The translations under genes and the position numbers were made by a program. 64,000 bases of DNA from Dactylis glomerata. Its lineage: Eukaryota > Streptophyta > Magnoliopsida > Poales > Poaceae. The notes beneath the pieces were generated by a model, which was not told where the DNA came from, did no database searches, and worked only from the letters and a program-made list of their open reading frames with translations. The first letter of the stretch is position 1. Each line of letters starts with the position of its first letter. The DNA is taken from NCBI GenBank assembly GCA_007115705.1, contig QXEO01001810.1, forward strand, positions 372,001-436,000, in the 5' to 3' direction. Positions 31,600-42,480 of this stretch are shown here, in pieces.

Positions 31600-32196
31600 T
31601 GAAAGAGCATTTCCCGCCTAATTGATTTTGGCGTTTGTTAACAATACATTATCTATTAATGTGGTGATTATGCTTTGCAGGATTTTATTATATTCTTGCA
31701 CAAGATATTGGGTTTCCTATGTTACACTTGATAATTATCATTACCCAAAGGAAATTATTAAGGAAATGGTGCTAATATGCTCTGGGAGAAGTTTCATATG
31801 AAGGTTGGCCAGGAAGGCCGGCTTTAGCCGGTCCCCAGACCGGCTATAACCGGACTGGCTGGTTTCGGAAGAAGCTCTGCGCCTCTGGACTAACCCGGCT
31901 ATTTGTCCGGCTATTTCCGGCAGGGCCGGATTTTTCAGACCGGCTATAGCCGGTGTGGAGGCCGGCTTTAGCCGGTGTGACCGGCTTTAGCCGAACTTAA
32001 CTCCGGCTTTAGCCGGACTTTTCTGGCAGGCAACGGTCTGATTTTTGGGGGGGTATAAATACCCCCACCTTCTTCCCCAATGAGCAGCTCGTCCAAGAAA
32101 GAAGAACACCATTATTTTGAGCCACCAAATCAACTAGATCTCCTCCCTCAATCCACCAAAGCTCTTGATCTTTGGAGAATCGAAGGAGAAGACCAT
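31600..32196 (+). repeat. Copia 3' LTR, first part (interrupted)
   Basis: This matches 21431-21986 but carries an extra 41 bp (near 31976-32016) made of two more CCGGCTTTAGCCGG-type repeats. It ends at the insertion of the small LTR element; the last five bases ACCAT are duplicated at 35215. Confidence 0.95.
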
Positions 32197-32683
32197 TGAC
32201 GAGGGTATGCCCGTTGGGTACCCGCGGATTAGTATACCGGGTCCGGCCCATTATGGAGGTGGACTGGAACAAGGACTCGGAGATGACTTGGAGACGAAGA
32301 AGGAAGGCTCTAATCCGTATTCGACTAGAACTCTTGTAAAACCTTAGCCCGGTTGCATATATAAAGCCAGGCAAGGGTGCCCTAGAGGCATAACTCAGAT
32401 ATCTTAGACAATCTCATAGACATCGAATATCATAGACAAGCAATATTAGAGATACAAGATAGATTAGACATAGACTAGATACAATATTCCGCCTACGGCG
32501 GCTCCATGTAAACACCATTGTGATTATCTACTAGATTGCTAGCAGGATGTAGCGATCCTCCACCGAGGGGACGTGAACCTGGGTACATCGTGTGCCAATC
32601 TCGATCCCGGAATCTCTAGTCGTTGCTCTTCCCCCGATCCTAAGTCCTTCATCTAGGACATTTGTCGAGTTAACCCCTCGTCA
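32197..32683 (+). repeat. 5' LTR of the non-autonomous element (487 bp)
   Basis: This carries TGACGAG/CTCGTCA inverted ends and a TATA box TATATAAA at 32358-32365. It differs from the 3' LTR at one base in my reading. Confidence 0.95.
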
Positions 32684-32685
32684 AT

Positions 32686-32703
32686 TGGCGCCGACCGTGG
32701 GGA
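32686..32703 (+). other. Primer-binding site (TGGCGCCGACCGTGGGGA)
   Basis: This begins two bases after the 5' LTR end. The TGGCGCC start is shared with many Gypsy PBSs of grasses; the tRNA was not assigned. Confidence 0.75.
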
Positions 32704-34727
32704 GCGCGGCGACTGGATTTTGTTATCCGGGCGGGATACTTCAAGCTTTCATCGACAAGATCAGCAAATTTTTCATCGACAAGATCAGGAAACTTTTCAT
32801 CGATAAGATCAACAATTTTTGCGGCTGCCGACAACAGCGAGATCGCATCTCGACAGAATCATCTTCTTCGTCAGCGGCCGGATTGCATCCGGCTAAATCA
32901 TCCGATTTATTATTGAGAGTCTTCATCAGCAAATAGCGGCGAAATCGGACCAGCTCGGCATCGGCAACAACAAAGTCTAACTCATCACAGCCCTGCACGG
33001 CTGTACACGAGCCGAAGAAATAGAAGTTGTACCGGAGCCGGAATCTTCATCGAGCGTACCTGAAGCAATCCCAAAAAAGTACTCCAAGTTCCAGATCGGT
33101 TATCATGACTCCAAGTTCCGAGGACAAGAGGATACGCAGGCAGGCGTCTATGATACAGATTGATCGGCAGGCTGACACGCGTGAAATCAGCAAGACCACG
33201 AAGCGCCTCCTGGTGATCCATCAGAATCGACAAGCGGTGCACGTGGTGTACATCTTCAAAATTAGATTGAATCAATTGGAAGAGCATTATACTAGCAAAT
33301 CCATCAGCAAATCACGCCTTGCCGCAAGAAAAAAGAGGAAAAGGAGGTGATCATCAAGAAACCAGCGTCTACGTACCTAATTTGGACATGAAGATTACGA
33401 GTCAGTAAAGATTCTACCGGCGATTGACCAGCCTGCTCGGACAACCCGAAGGAAAATATTTCGACTACCACGTCAACTACATTGCGCCGCTACGTGCGTC
33501 AGCTGTGCCTTGCAACGCTCGGGGGCTCGCTGTCACGCACTCGCGCAAACTATCGGCAACGCTCGGGGGCTCGACATCAACTCGCCCCGGAGTGCGGAAA
33601 ATCATCCTCAAGACCTGCGACTTCATCGACATCAGCAACGCGACGATCCCAACAACGCTCGGGGGCTCGACAACAGCTTCGCCTCCGATCGTGGTTGTGA
33701 TTCTACGACAACAACTCGACTACGTCATCATCGACTACGCCACGCCGACTACGCCGCACCGATAAAAGCTAAGTTCTCCGCTTCCAAGAAGTCGATTATT
33801 ATTTAATTTCGTCGCACCCAACACTCGGGGGCTCCGCCATGAAAAATCATCTTGCATATCATTGACTTCGAAAAAATTGTGAAAGCCCTAGTAGCTAGCT
33901 GGCGTTCCTTGTCGAATACTTGTCAATTTAGTTTACAGTCGCATGAAGCTCGACTAACGGTTGGCAAGGCCAAAATCTTGGGCGTCAGGCTAACGAAAAG
34001 GCTTAGCAAGTATCTTGAAATTCAAATGCGGCGCACGCATCGATTTACCTATGACCTGAGTAGCTGATCGAGCCATGAAGTGCATCAGACTAACGAAAGG
34101 GTCTTACGTACGAGCAACAAAATTGCACAAAAAACATCGAGTTTTTGTTTTACATACTACTACATCATCATTGTTGCAATATGCAAACGCAATATTTCTT
34201 CGAGAGACAAATTATTTCATAATTATTCATATTTTCTGCAGGAGTCGACAAAATCATCAAGTCCTTCAATAGGAGCCAAACTTCTTCGAGTAGTACAACT
34301 TGAGTCTATGTCCGGCTACAAGTATCCGAACATAGACTCGGGGGCTACTCCCATCGGGAGCGCTGGTCGCGCACCCGATAGAAATCAATTTCGAGAAACT
34401 CTACAAAAAGAGATGAAGAAGAAACTTGGAGCCTATGATCGACTACAAGTACCCGACCATAGCCTCGGGGGCTACTCCCATCGGGAGAGCAGATTCAAGA
34501 ACCCGAAGATTTCAGGAAGTCGAAGAATTGAAGTCGAAAATTGAAGAAGTCGAAGATTGAAGAAGTCAGAGAATTGAAGAAATTGAAGATTTCAAGAAGT
34601 CAAAGTTTGAAGAAGTTGAAGTTTGAAGAAGTCAAAGAAAGACAAAGTCGAAGATTGAAGAAGTCAAAGATTTGAAGTTTGGAGACTCAACCCGAGTCTG
34701 CAACTCGAATTGAGTCTCGGGGGCTAC
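32704..34727 (+). other. Internal region without coding capacity; GCTCGGGGGCT and GAAGTC repeats
   Basis: The longest frames are short and unlike gag or pol. The phrase GCTCGGGGGCTC recurs near 33510, 33560, 33658 and 33823. A longer unit ending CTCGGGGGCTACTCCCATCGGGAG occurs near 34338 and 34465, so PPT-like tracts are repeated inside. From about 34495 to 34685 the strand is nearly pure purine with GAAGTC/GAAGATTGAAGAAGTC repeats, directly before the terminal PPT. Confidence 0.7.
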
Positions 34728-35214
34728 TGACGAGGGTATGCCCGTTGGGTACCCGCGGATTAGTATACCGGGTCCGGCCCATTATGGAGGTGGACTGGAA
34801 CAAGGACTCGGAGATGACTTGGAGACGAAGAAGGAAGGCTCTAATCCGTATTCGACTAGAACTCTTGTAATACCTTAGCCCGGTTGCATATATAAAGCCA
34901 GGCAAGGGTGCCCTAGAGGCATAACTCAGATATCTTAGACAATCTCATAGACATCGAATATCATAGACAAGCAATATTAGAGATACAAGATAGATTAGAC
35001 ATAGACTAGATACAATATTCCGCCTACGGCGGCTCCATGTAAACACCATTGTGATTATCTACTAGATTGCTAGCAGGATGTAGCGATCCTCCACCGAGGG
35101 GACGTGAACCTGGGTACATCGTGTGCCAATCTCGATCCCGGAATCTCTAGTCGTTGCTCTTCCCCCGATCCTAAGTCCTTCATCTAGGACATTTGTCGAG
35201 TTAACCCCTCGTCA
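34728..35214 (+). repeat. 3' LTR of the non-autonomous element (487 bp)
   Basis: This is preceded by CTCGGGGGCTAC and followed by the ACCAT duplication, after which the Copia 3' LTR resumes with CATCTACATCC. Confidence 0.95.
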
Positions 35215-35798
35215 ACCATCATCTACATCCTCACCGAAGCGATTTGATTTCCCCTCTCATTTGCTTGAGGGCCCTTGTGTCTTGGGTTCCCTTGTGTCCC
35301 AAGACCTTGTTTGTGTATTTGATATCTTGCTACTTGTTGTTTGACAGCATTGTGTTGTGCTTGGGAGCCTCCAATTCGGTTGTGGATGCGTGCCCCAAGA
35401 TTGTAAAGGCCGGTTCCGCCTTGAGGAATCCCTTAGTGGAAAGTGAGCTAGGCCTTTGTGGCGGAAGCTTGCACTGGAGAATAGGGTGAGCCTTTGTGGC
35501 GTTGGTTAGGCCTTTGTGGCAACCACACCCCTCCAACATAGACGTACTTCCCCTAAAAAGGAAGGAACTACGGGAATTACATCCGTGTCTCCGTGTGCTC
35601 CACTCTCGGTTACCTCTATCCTTTATTGCCTTTATATCTTGTATCTTTCTTAGCTTGCTAGTTGTCATATAGGTAAATTCACCTTAGTTGCATATCTAGA
35701 GAATTTACCTTTTGTGTCAAGCCTAAATTGAAAAAGTATTAAAATTTGAGTAGCACCTATTCACCCCCCCCCCTCTAGGTGCCCTTACGATCCGTTCA
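35215..35798 (+). repeat. Copia 3' LTR, second part
   Basis: This continues the LTR after the nested insertion (first five bases are the duplicated ACCAT) and matches 21982-22565, ending GATCCGTTCA before the CACAT duplication. Confidence 0.95.
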
Positions 35799-37728
35799 CA
35801 CATGACGACGGCCACCATAACACGAGTCCATCTCGATCACCGCCGCCGGACTTGGGTTGGCCGTCTCCGCCGCCGCCCGCTAAGGATACTAAGCTGAAGC
35901 GTGCCAGCAAGAACGCTCCGTCGATGAGTTCTAAGCGACGGAGCTCCCCAAAGCGCAAACTGTCGCCCCTCCCAAAGGTACCTCATGCTAATCTTCCCAT
36001 CAGACCTTATGATCGTACCCCCGAGGAAAACGCCAGGATAGCAAAGGAACATTATGATGCGCAGATGAAAAAGAAGGAACCCGAGCCCCGCCCGGAATAC
36101 ACCGAGAAGCAAATAGCATATGCAAAATACTTACTGACCCTTCCATCACAGTATGACTTGCACCATAAGCCTGACGACTATACACGCGCATTGCAGAAGG
36201 AAGGGAAAAAGAGCAGATCATGTGCAAGTACAAGTGGGAGCAAATCAAGTTCAACTACAAGCAAAAAAAGATCAGACGTTCCTCAGCTTGGACAACAGGC
36301 CAAACAATCGATCCCACCCCTCAGGGTGTTACCCGAGAATGTTCCCTCTCTGATGCAGGGGCAAGATTTGGAATTAGCAAAGAAGTGGGCGGCTGAATGG
36401 GGTATAAGTGTTGAAGACGTTCTGGCGTCCCAAGACGATAGGTTACCCAAGGTTGTGGTAGCCCCTAAGCCGCAGTTTGTCATGGGAGCGCCTTTGGTCA
36501 GCAAAGATAAGTTTGATAATCTCCCAACAAATATGCGTTACTTGCATACATGGTACTTAAGTGAAGCAAAGAATGGGGGAACGATGATCGTGGCGCGTGT
36601 CCCACGGGAGTACTACGGCCGTCCCGAAGACATCCATATCGACTTTGATGAACTCTTCCAGATGTACAATTGCGACGCCCTCGACAAATCTCTTATGAGT
36701 TGCTATTGTCTGTAAGTTTTTCAATTCGCTGTCTACATATAACTTGTTCAGTTATTTCAATTCATTGTCTACATATAACTTGTTCAGTTCTGACTTGTAC
36801 TCTATTATGCAGAATGAAGATTCTGGAATGTAAAACTAGGAACATCATAAATATTGGGTTTATTGACCCAGATAAAATACATATAAAGACGCTAACTGAT
36901 AAGCCCAAGGAGACGGAGGAAAACCTTCAAAGGTTTCTAATAGATCAAAATTACTGTGACCACATACTGTTTCCATATAACTTCAAGTGAGGGTCTTACT
37001 CTGTTGTGTCCATTCACTTAGAAGTGTAATTGATAAGTTACTGACATATATATATACATGTGCAGCTACCACTGGATTCTGTTGGACATTCAAATTGATA
37101 AGGGAAGAGTTGATGCCTTCGACCCATTATCGAGACCCTTGGAACAGTTCTAAAGCCTACAGGACATGCTCCAAGGGTAATTTCAATCATTCTTGCGCTC
37201 TATCGGTCTCTTTCGATGATTTTTTGATATATCAAGTAATGAAAAACTTAGCAAATCATTTTCCTTGTCGGACAGGGTTTGGAAGCGGTTCAAGTGCGTG
37301 ACTGACGGTATCGAGCATGAGAAGCTGACCTTTAGAGCGGCTCAGGTAAGTAGTAGTATGATATACTTCTATTTTCAATACATTTATGATGCTAGATTAT
37401 TATTTTGATTATATTCTATTCTCGTAAAGTGTGACCAGCAGCCACGGGGGACGCATCTATGTGGATACTACGTTTGCGAGTCCATTCACACGTTTACCTC
37501 TGAGCACAAGGATTACAGATACGACGTAAGCAATAAACATTCACACCTTTATTTTTACCCGTCATTCTTTGTTATCATGATTGACATTCATATTCATCTC
37601 CTCTTCTTATATAGTACACAGCCATGCGGGAGAAGTACCTACCAGAGCAACGCGCGATTGCTGTTGCAGAGGAGCTAGCGGCCTTTCTAAGGACAGAAGC
37701 TATAGACGATAAAGACAATTTAGTGTAG
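35799..37728 (+). pseudogene. CACTA ORF2, C-terminal part with Ulp1-like (C48) protease domain
   Basis: The frame continues ORF2 after the Copia insertion: a Pro-rich segment, a basic region (SSKRRSSPKRKLSPLPK) and a conserved block (RYLHTWYLSEAKNGG). GT-AG introns keep phase: 35799-36711, 36813-36986, 37066-37176, 37276-37345, 37430-37525, 37615-37728 (stop TAG). The last exons form a Ulp1/SENP-like fold: His in NYHWILLDI (37070-37072), Asp in DAFDPL (37121-37123), Gln in CDQQPRG, and Cys in LCGYYVC (37460-37462). All four catalytic-type residues are retained. One stop, TAA at 37151-37153, lies in exon 3. Ulp1-like domains are known passengers of plant CACTA and Mutator elements; the substrate is unknown. 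Confidence 0.8.
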
Positions 37729-37989
37729 CTAGGGGTCATTACTGATGTTGGTCCATGTAATCGAATAGATGGGCTCTAGTCCCGATAATTCAGATCTCCA
37801 TATAATTGTATATATATGCTTGCTTGTAAGATAAGTTAATCTTATATATATATGCATAAACATGTATATTTAGAATTATACAAAAACTAATTCCCGAACA
37901 CCAAACAAGGCACCAAACGAGGCATCGCGTTAATCCCCCGAACACCTAAACCCTAAAACCCTAAAATGCTAAAATAAACAAAATCTGCA

Positions 37990-38204
37990 GAAAATCTTTA
38001 GTCAGGTTCTGTGTTACGACCCGGGACTAAAGGACCTGCCCCTGAGGGCTCTCCCAGACGCCCACATGGAGCTCATTTAGTCCCGGCTTGGAACAGGGCC
38101 GGGACTAAAGGTTAGGCCTTTAGTCCCACCTCTTTGGTCCCAGTTGGAGAACCGGGACTAAAGCCCCTTGCGGGCCGGGACTATAGGCCCTGTCCCCACT
38201 AGTG
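37990..38204. repeat. CACTA 3' subterminal repeats and terminus
   Basis: CGGGACTAAAGG/CCTTTAGTCCC motifs occur about seven times in both orientations and end in the inverted terminus CCCCACTAGTG, followed by the CGT duplication. Confidence 0.9.
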
Positions 38205-39180
38205 CGTGGCAAATACGGGGGCGTACGTACAGAAGTACGTGCATGCGTCGACGCCTGCATGGGCCAATGGCATGGACGCGCAGCCTTCCTACCGCAGAGG
38301 CTTGACCCCCAAACTTGGTAAACCCAGTTGCCTCCCTCGATCGGCTCGCGCTGCCTGCATATCCTGCCATGCCAGGCTTCCGTGGCAGAAGAAAGAACCC
38401 CATGCACCTCGCATCACCAGCCAGTTGATCGAGAAAACGGCCGGACGGCATTTTTACGTCTCAACAAAATTGGTGGTAAAATAAACAAGCTTGGTATACA
38501 CATCCTGCATAGACGCCAGAAACTTGGTAAAAATATTTTGGGCTACATAAAAAGGGGTCAAATTTGGACCAGAACAAGAGTTCGTACACGAGCTAGCTAG
38601 CTATATGGTTGCAGGAGCGCGTGCACTGCGTTGTTCCACAATGGATCGATGAGCTATACCCAGGGGCGAGGCCGGCGTAGCCTATGCTTCTTCCTCCTCG
38701 CCGCAATGATAAAGAACGCGAGCGACTACGTACGTACAGCCGCGTGATCGATAGGCCGTGATGTCGTCATGTGGGTGCATTAACTACGTACGTCCTGCGC
38801 ATAGAGAGCTTTGTTTCACCATGGTGGGAGGTGGGAGGATCGAGAAGCACAAGCCCCATGCGGTGCAAAAGCCTCTGCCCCTGCCTGCCCTGCCCACCTA
38901 GCCTCTAGCCCAATAGAAGCGCAGCAGCAGCAGCAGCGCCATCTGCAACTGCAGCTGCGTGCGTTGAAGAGCGAGGAGAGAGGAAAAAGAAGGCTAGAGA
39001 GGAACAGCGGCTAGCTACAGAGGCGAGGCGTGTTGTAGAAAAGGCAAAGTCTGTACGCACGTCCCGCTCCGCGAGCTGCGCCACCTCCCTCTCCCTCTCT
39101 CCGTCGCGTCGGCGCCGGAAAGCTGCCCCTGTCCGTCCCTCTTGGCCGTAGTATATTGATGGTCGCGCCAAGGCTAGCCG
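38205..39180. repeat. Triplicated unit, copy C, right part
   Basis: This resumes at GTGGCAAATACGGGGGCGTACGTAC and follows copies A and B through CCAGTTGATCGAG. It then follows copy A alone to AAAGTCTGTACGCACGTCCC and GGCGCCGGAAAGCTG (39110-39125). It carries empty sites for the MITEs of copy A (near 38690) and copy B (near 38420). A CAG run (38925-38937) is present. No coding frame is supported. Confidence 0.8.
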
Positions 39181-42100
39181 GCCCGGCCGGCTACAAGCTA
39201 CTGTCATGGTAGTACTGGTTACCGGAGTAGTTTTTCTTAGAACAGTACTGGAGTAGTAGTGTAGTGGGCTAGTGGCCGCGCAACGCGCGCTGCTTGTGGA
39301 GACCACGGCCACTCCACGGAGCGGTGACGCGATTCGGTCGTTCGGACGGACCCCCGGAATCCCTAGCTCCGGTCATTGCCGGGACCCAAGGGATGGGCCG
39401 GCCCAGCTAGCTATACTCCGCCCCTTGCGGGACACCCGAATGCGTCTGCCGAGTGCGGTGCGATTTTTCCCCCCTTTTTCCTACTTTCGTTCCTGGTTTT
39501 AGAGATTTCAAAAAATCTTGTAAACCTACAAAGTACACACAAAAAAACGAATGTCACCGAGGGAACAAATTTCGAATTTGAAAAAGATTATCGAATAAGA
39601 ACGATTTCTAAATTTGAACAATTTTCGAATTCAGACAGAATTAGATTTTGAACAATTTTCGAATTCAAAAACAAAATTTGAATTTCAACAGATTTCCAAT
39701 TTTGTGTACATTTTTTTGAATCAGAACAATAGTTAAAAAACTCAAAAAAAGTAACTCAAATCTGCAAAAACCCGAAACAAAAAAAAACTCCATCCGATCG
39801 AAAATAAGTGTCCATGACTTAGTACAAACTTTGCATGTGATACACCTAGTACCTGGTATCAGGTCATCATGAAACAAATTACCGAATGATCGCATAAATA
39901 GGCAACCGGAACACTATGTCCAGGGGGCATATGACCACCACCTGCGCCTCTCCATATCGTAACTCGCAACTCCATGAGCACGGCCATATCAGGGATTCAG
40001 GGAGTGACATTTGTATTTCAGAGAGGCCCGGGTACGGGAGTGCAGCACAAACTCTACCTTATTCCTGTTACAACTTACCGTGATTCCGTGAATCCTTGTA
40101 GCACGAACATGTTTTTCGACACGAGGACATCAAAATGGACATTCTTATTCTGTCGCTCTTCTTTCCTCATGGGCAGGAAGCACGCCAGAAGTGTCGTTGC
40201 ATGATTCCACTCTTTTTGTACACTTGACTAGGTGGACAGTTGACCGGAAGACAACTTCAATTCGCCCGGTCAGCAGGCGGGCGGCGTGCTTATTTTGTGT
40301 GGCAGCACTACAAAGCGAGTAGCTCTTCTAGTTGGGCAGCCGTGTGACAACACTTTTAAGAAACCGGCGCTCTTATTAGTGGCGGAGCTAGAGTATCTAA
40401 AACCAGGGTGCACAGGCGGTCATAAAATAGATAAAACATAATTTTAGGGGTGCATGTATGGTGAAAAAATGCCGTTTTACAAAGAAATTATTTGCTACCC
40501 GGTGTCCTGTGCACCCGGCTAACTGAAGGTGGATCCGCCACTGGCTCCTGTGTAACATGCTACGGTTACGAGATAGTAATGGTTTCACGCGCTCAAAGCC
40601 CGGCCCCTGCGCAGTTAGGAAGATTGGCCACTATCTTAGCAATACCACCCACTCCACCCGTACCACCTATAGGGGGTCGTTCATCCTACAGTCATCCAAA
40701 AAGGAGCTACAGTAATCTTCAATAGGGATCCTACAGGCTACAAAAAAAAATTTGCTCGTTCGGACCGGCCAAATACTATACTCTGCCTGTCAGTGGCCCC
40801 GAATGTCGCGCCCTCTCAAGATTTCTCTGCTAAGCCAGGTCCATAGTCCGATTTTAAAAGAAAATACTTCTTCTATTTTCTTTTTTTCTTGTTTCTTTTT
40901 TCTTCCACTTTAATTTTTCATTATTAAATTTTGAACATACTTTGATTTTGTTGCAATTTAAAATTTGTTTAATTTCTGACTTTGTTTAGATTTTGAATTT
41001 TGTTCAAATTCTAAATTTGTTCAAATCTAAATAGATTACAAATTTTATTTAAATCTGATATATGTTTAAATTTCGTATGAAAAATTGGGCCAAAAGATTT
41101 TAGAACCTTTCCAAAACTGGAAATAAACCAAGGTTCACTAGGTCGGCCCGCTTGAGGGGATAGCGATCGGAGGGGTACAAAGGGCGTTCTTTTACACCGC
41201 CCATGTGTGGTGGTTCTGTCCGAGTCGCCTGAAGCGGACCTGAAATGGGCCGACCCATTTAGAAAAAAACCAAAAGACCAACATTCTTCGGTTTTCTTTG
41301 CCTGCGGTTTTTTGAACTATTTTTTCTACTATTATGGTTTCTGCTCAACATTTATGAAAATTTTAACAAGAAATAATTATCTTAAAATCGAAATTTAAAC
41401 AAATCAAAATCTGAACAAATTCAAAATTTGTCCTAATTTTAAATTTTAAAGAAATTTGAAATCTGAGCAAATTTCAAATTTGAACAAAATTCATCATCTA
41501 TTCATGTTTTGAACAAAATTTGAAAATCTGAACAAATTCGAAATTTAAACAATTCTTGTAAAATATCCAGGTTTGTTTTTTTTATGTTGAGCTGTTTTCA
41601 TGTGTCTCCTATCTGCGGGTAGTTTTTTCCTTGTTTTTTGGGCGGGTTTTGATTTTTTATTTTGAATTGAACATTTTTAGAATTGAACATTTTTTAGTTT
41701 GAACATTTTATTATGTTGAACATTTGTTATTTTAAATATTTGCCAAATTTGAATATTTCTAATGATGAACATTTTAAATTTTAACAGCTTCAAATCGAAA
41801 TAAGTTTCAGGTCTAAATACGTTTTCAAAATGTAAGTTTTTCTTAAAGTTTGAAAGTTTTCAAATCTGAACTTTTACTAATAAAGAAAAACAAAAAAAAG
41901 TAAACGAAGGAGAGCTACCCGGACCGTACTTTCCATTCTTTCTTTGAACAAATTATGGGCCCAACAGCCCAAGCCTTATGAAAATGTAAATAGCCCATGG
42001 TACAAGAAGGGAAAGCTTCTATGGTCTTGGTCTAGCATACACTCTCGGAAACTGCTCGGTGACGCTCGGGCGTCCCGGTACAGTGATTCCGCCCGTTCAC

Positions 42101-42480
42101 GAGGCTGGATGGGCTGGCCCATATGCGCGAAAGCTACTGCCGCCAGTCAACTAGACTAGCTAAGTGCCCGCGCATTGCCGCTAAATTAAAAAAATATGTC
42201 ACTATATCTGAAGTAATCTTACACAATTATTATTAAACATGAAGATGTGCTGATTTTTTTATTGCGTGATGACAAATTTCCTCTTACACCTGTCTACACC
42301 TTGTATTACATTTATGAAACCAATTTACATATTATCTGTTTCTCCAATTAAAACGAAATTAATATTTCGGGATGGAATGATGTCTAAGCAGGGACGCCAT
42401 CAAACTTATGTCATTCCTCAAAGTTTGACATGTTCAGCTAAACTATTCAGAGAGGGCCGTACGTCTGCACCTAATCACAC
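39181..42480. other. Intergenic, AT-rich; simple AAATTTGAACA-like sequence
   Basis: 39181-39480 is GC-rich without a gene. 39480-39760, 40850-41100 and 41380-41880 are dominated by loosely repeated TTTGAACAAATT/AAATTTGAA words, a common state of decayed Triticeae intergenic DNA. No ORF, LTR end or RNA gene is supported, apart from the MITE at 40378. Confidence 0.5.
40378..40542. mobile_element. Small MITE with AGTGGCGGAGC ends
   Basis: AGTGGCGGAGC at the left and GATCCGCCACT at the right are inverted repeats (one mismatch) about 165 bp apart. In between there is a T/A-rich core with GGGTGCA and TGCACCC also inverted. The target duplication is not clear, so the superfamily is left open. Confidence 0.5.

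Larger units (their letters stand above)
32197..35214 (+). mobile_element. Non-autonomous LTR retrotransposon, 3.0 kb, TSD ACCAT
   Basis: Two 487-bp LTRs (32197-32683 and 34728-35214) begin TGACGAGGGG-like and end CCCCTCGTCA. They differ by one substitution that I can find (TGTAAAACC against TGTAATACC), implying an insertion of the order of 0.1 million years or less at 1.3e-8. ACCAT flanks it at 32192-32196 and 35215-35219. The 2.04-kb internal region has a PBS and a PPT (GGGGGCTAC) but no gag or pol frame, so it must be mobilised in trans, probably by a Gypsy relative (inference from PPT/PBS style). Confidence 0.95.
21431..35798 (+). mobile_element. Ty1/Copia retrotransposon, SIRE/Maximus type, TSD CACAT
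   Basis: The ends TGAAAGAGCA...GATCCGTTCA are flanked by CACAT (21426-21430 and 35799-35803). The order is 5' LTR, tRNA-iMet PBS, gag, pol (protease-integrase-RT-RNase H), an extra ORF, several PPT-like AGGGGGAG tracts, and a 3' LTR split by a younger element. Without that insertion the length is about 11.3 kb. The 5' LTR has 1135 bp and the 3' LTR 1176 bp; the difference is one 41-bp stretch of palindromic repeats. I count 9 substitutions by eye, about 0.3 million years at 1.3e-8 per site per year. Confidence 0.96.
17082..38204 (+). mobile_element. CACTA (En/Spm) transposon, 21.1 kb with nested insertions, TSD CGT
   Basis: The element starts CACTAGTGGAAAAAGG and ends CCCCACTAGTG, so the termini are inverted CACTAGTGG. 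The 3-bp duplication CGT lies at 17079-17081 and 38205-38207, and copy B provides the intact site GACCCGTGGCAAATACGG. Both ends carry subterminal CCTTTAGTCCCGG repeats. Inside are a broken TNP2 transposase (17637-20095) and an ORF2 (from 20096) with a Ulp1-like end (to 37728). A Copia element inserted in ORF2 makes up 14.4 kb of the length. Without it the CACTA is about 6.75 kb. Confidence 0.95.

Noticed and set aside
40850..41880. Tandem repeat of AAATTTGAACA words
   Set aside because: No stable period; simple AT-rich decay with word similarity only.
42160..42200. Helitron-type terminus suggested by AGTGCCCGCGCATTGCCGC
   Set aside because: No matching TC...CTRR ends with a hairpin and A/T target could be located; left as unproven.
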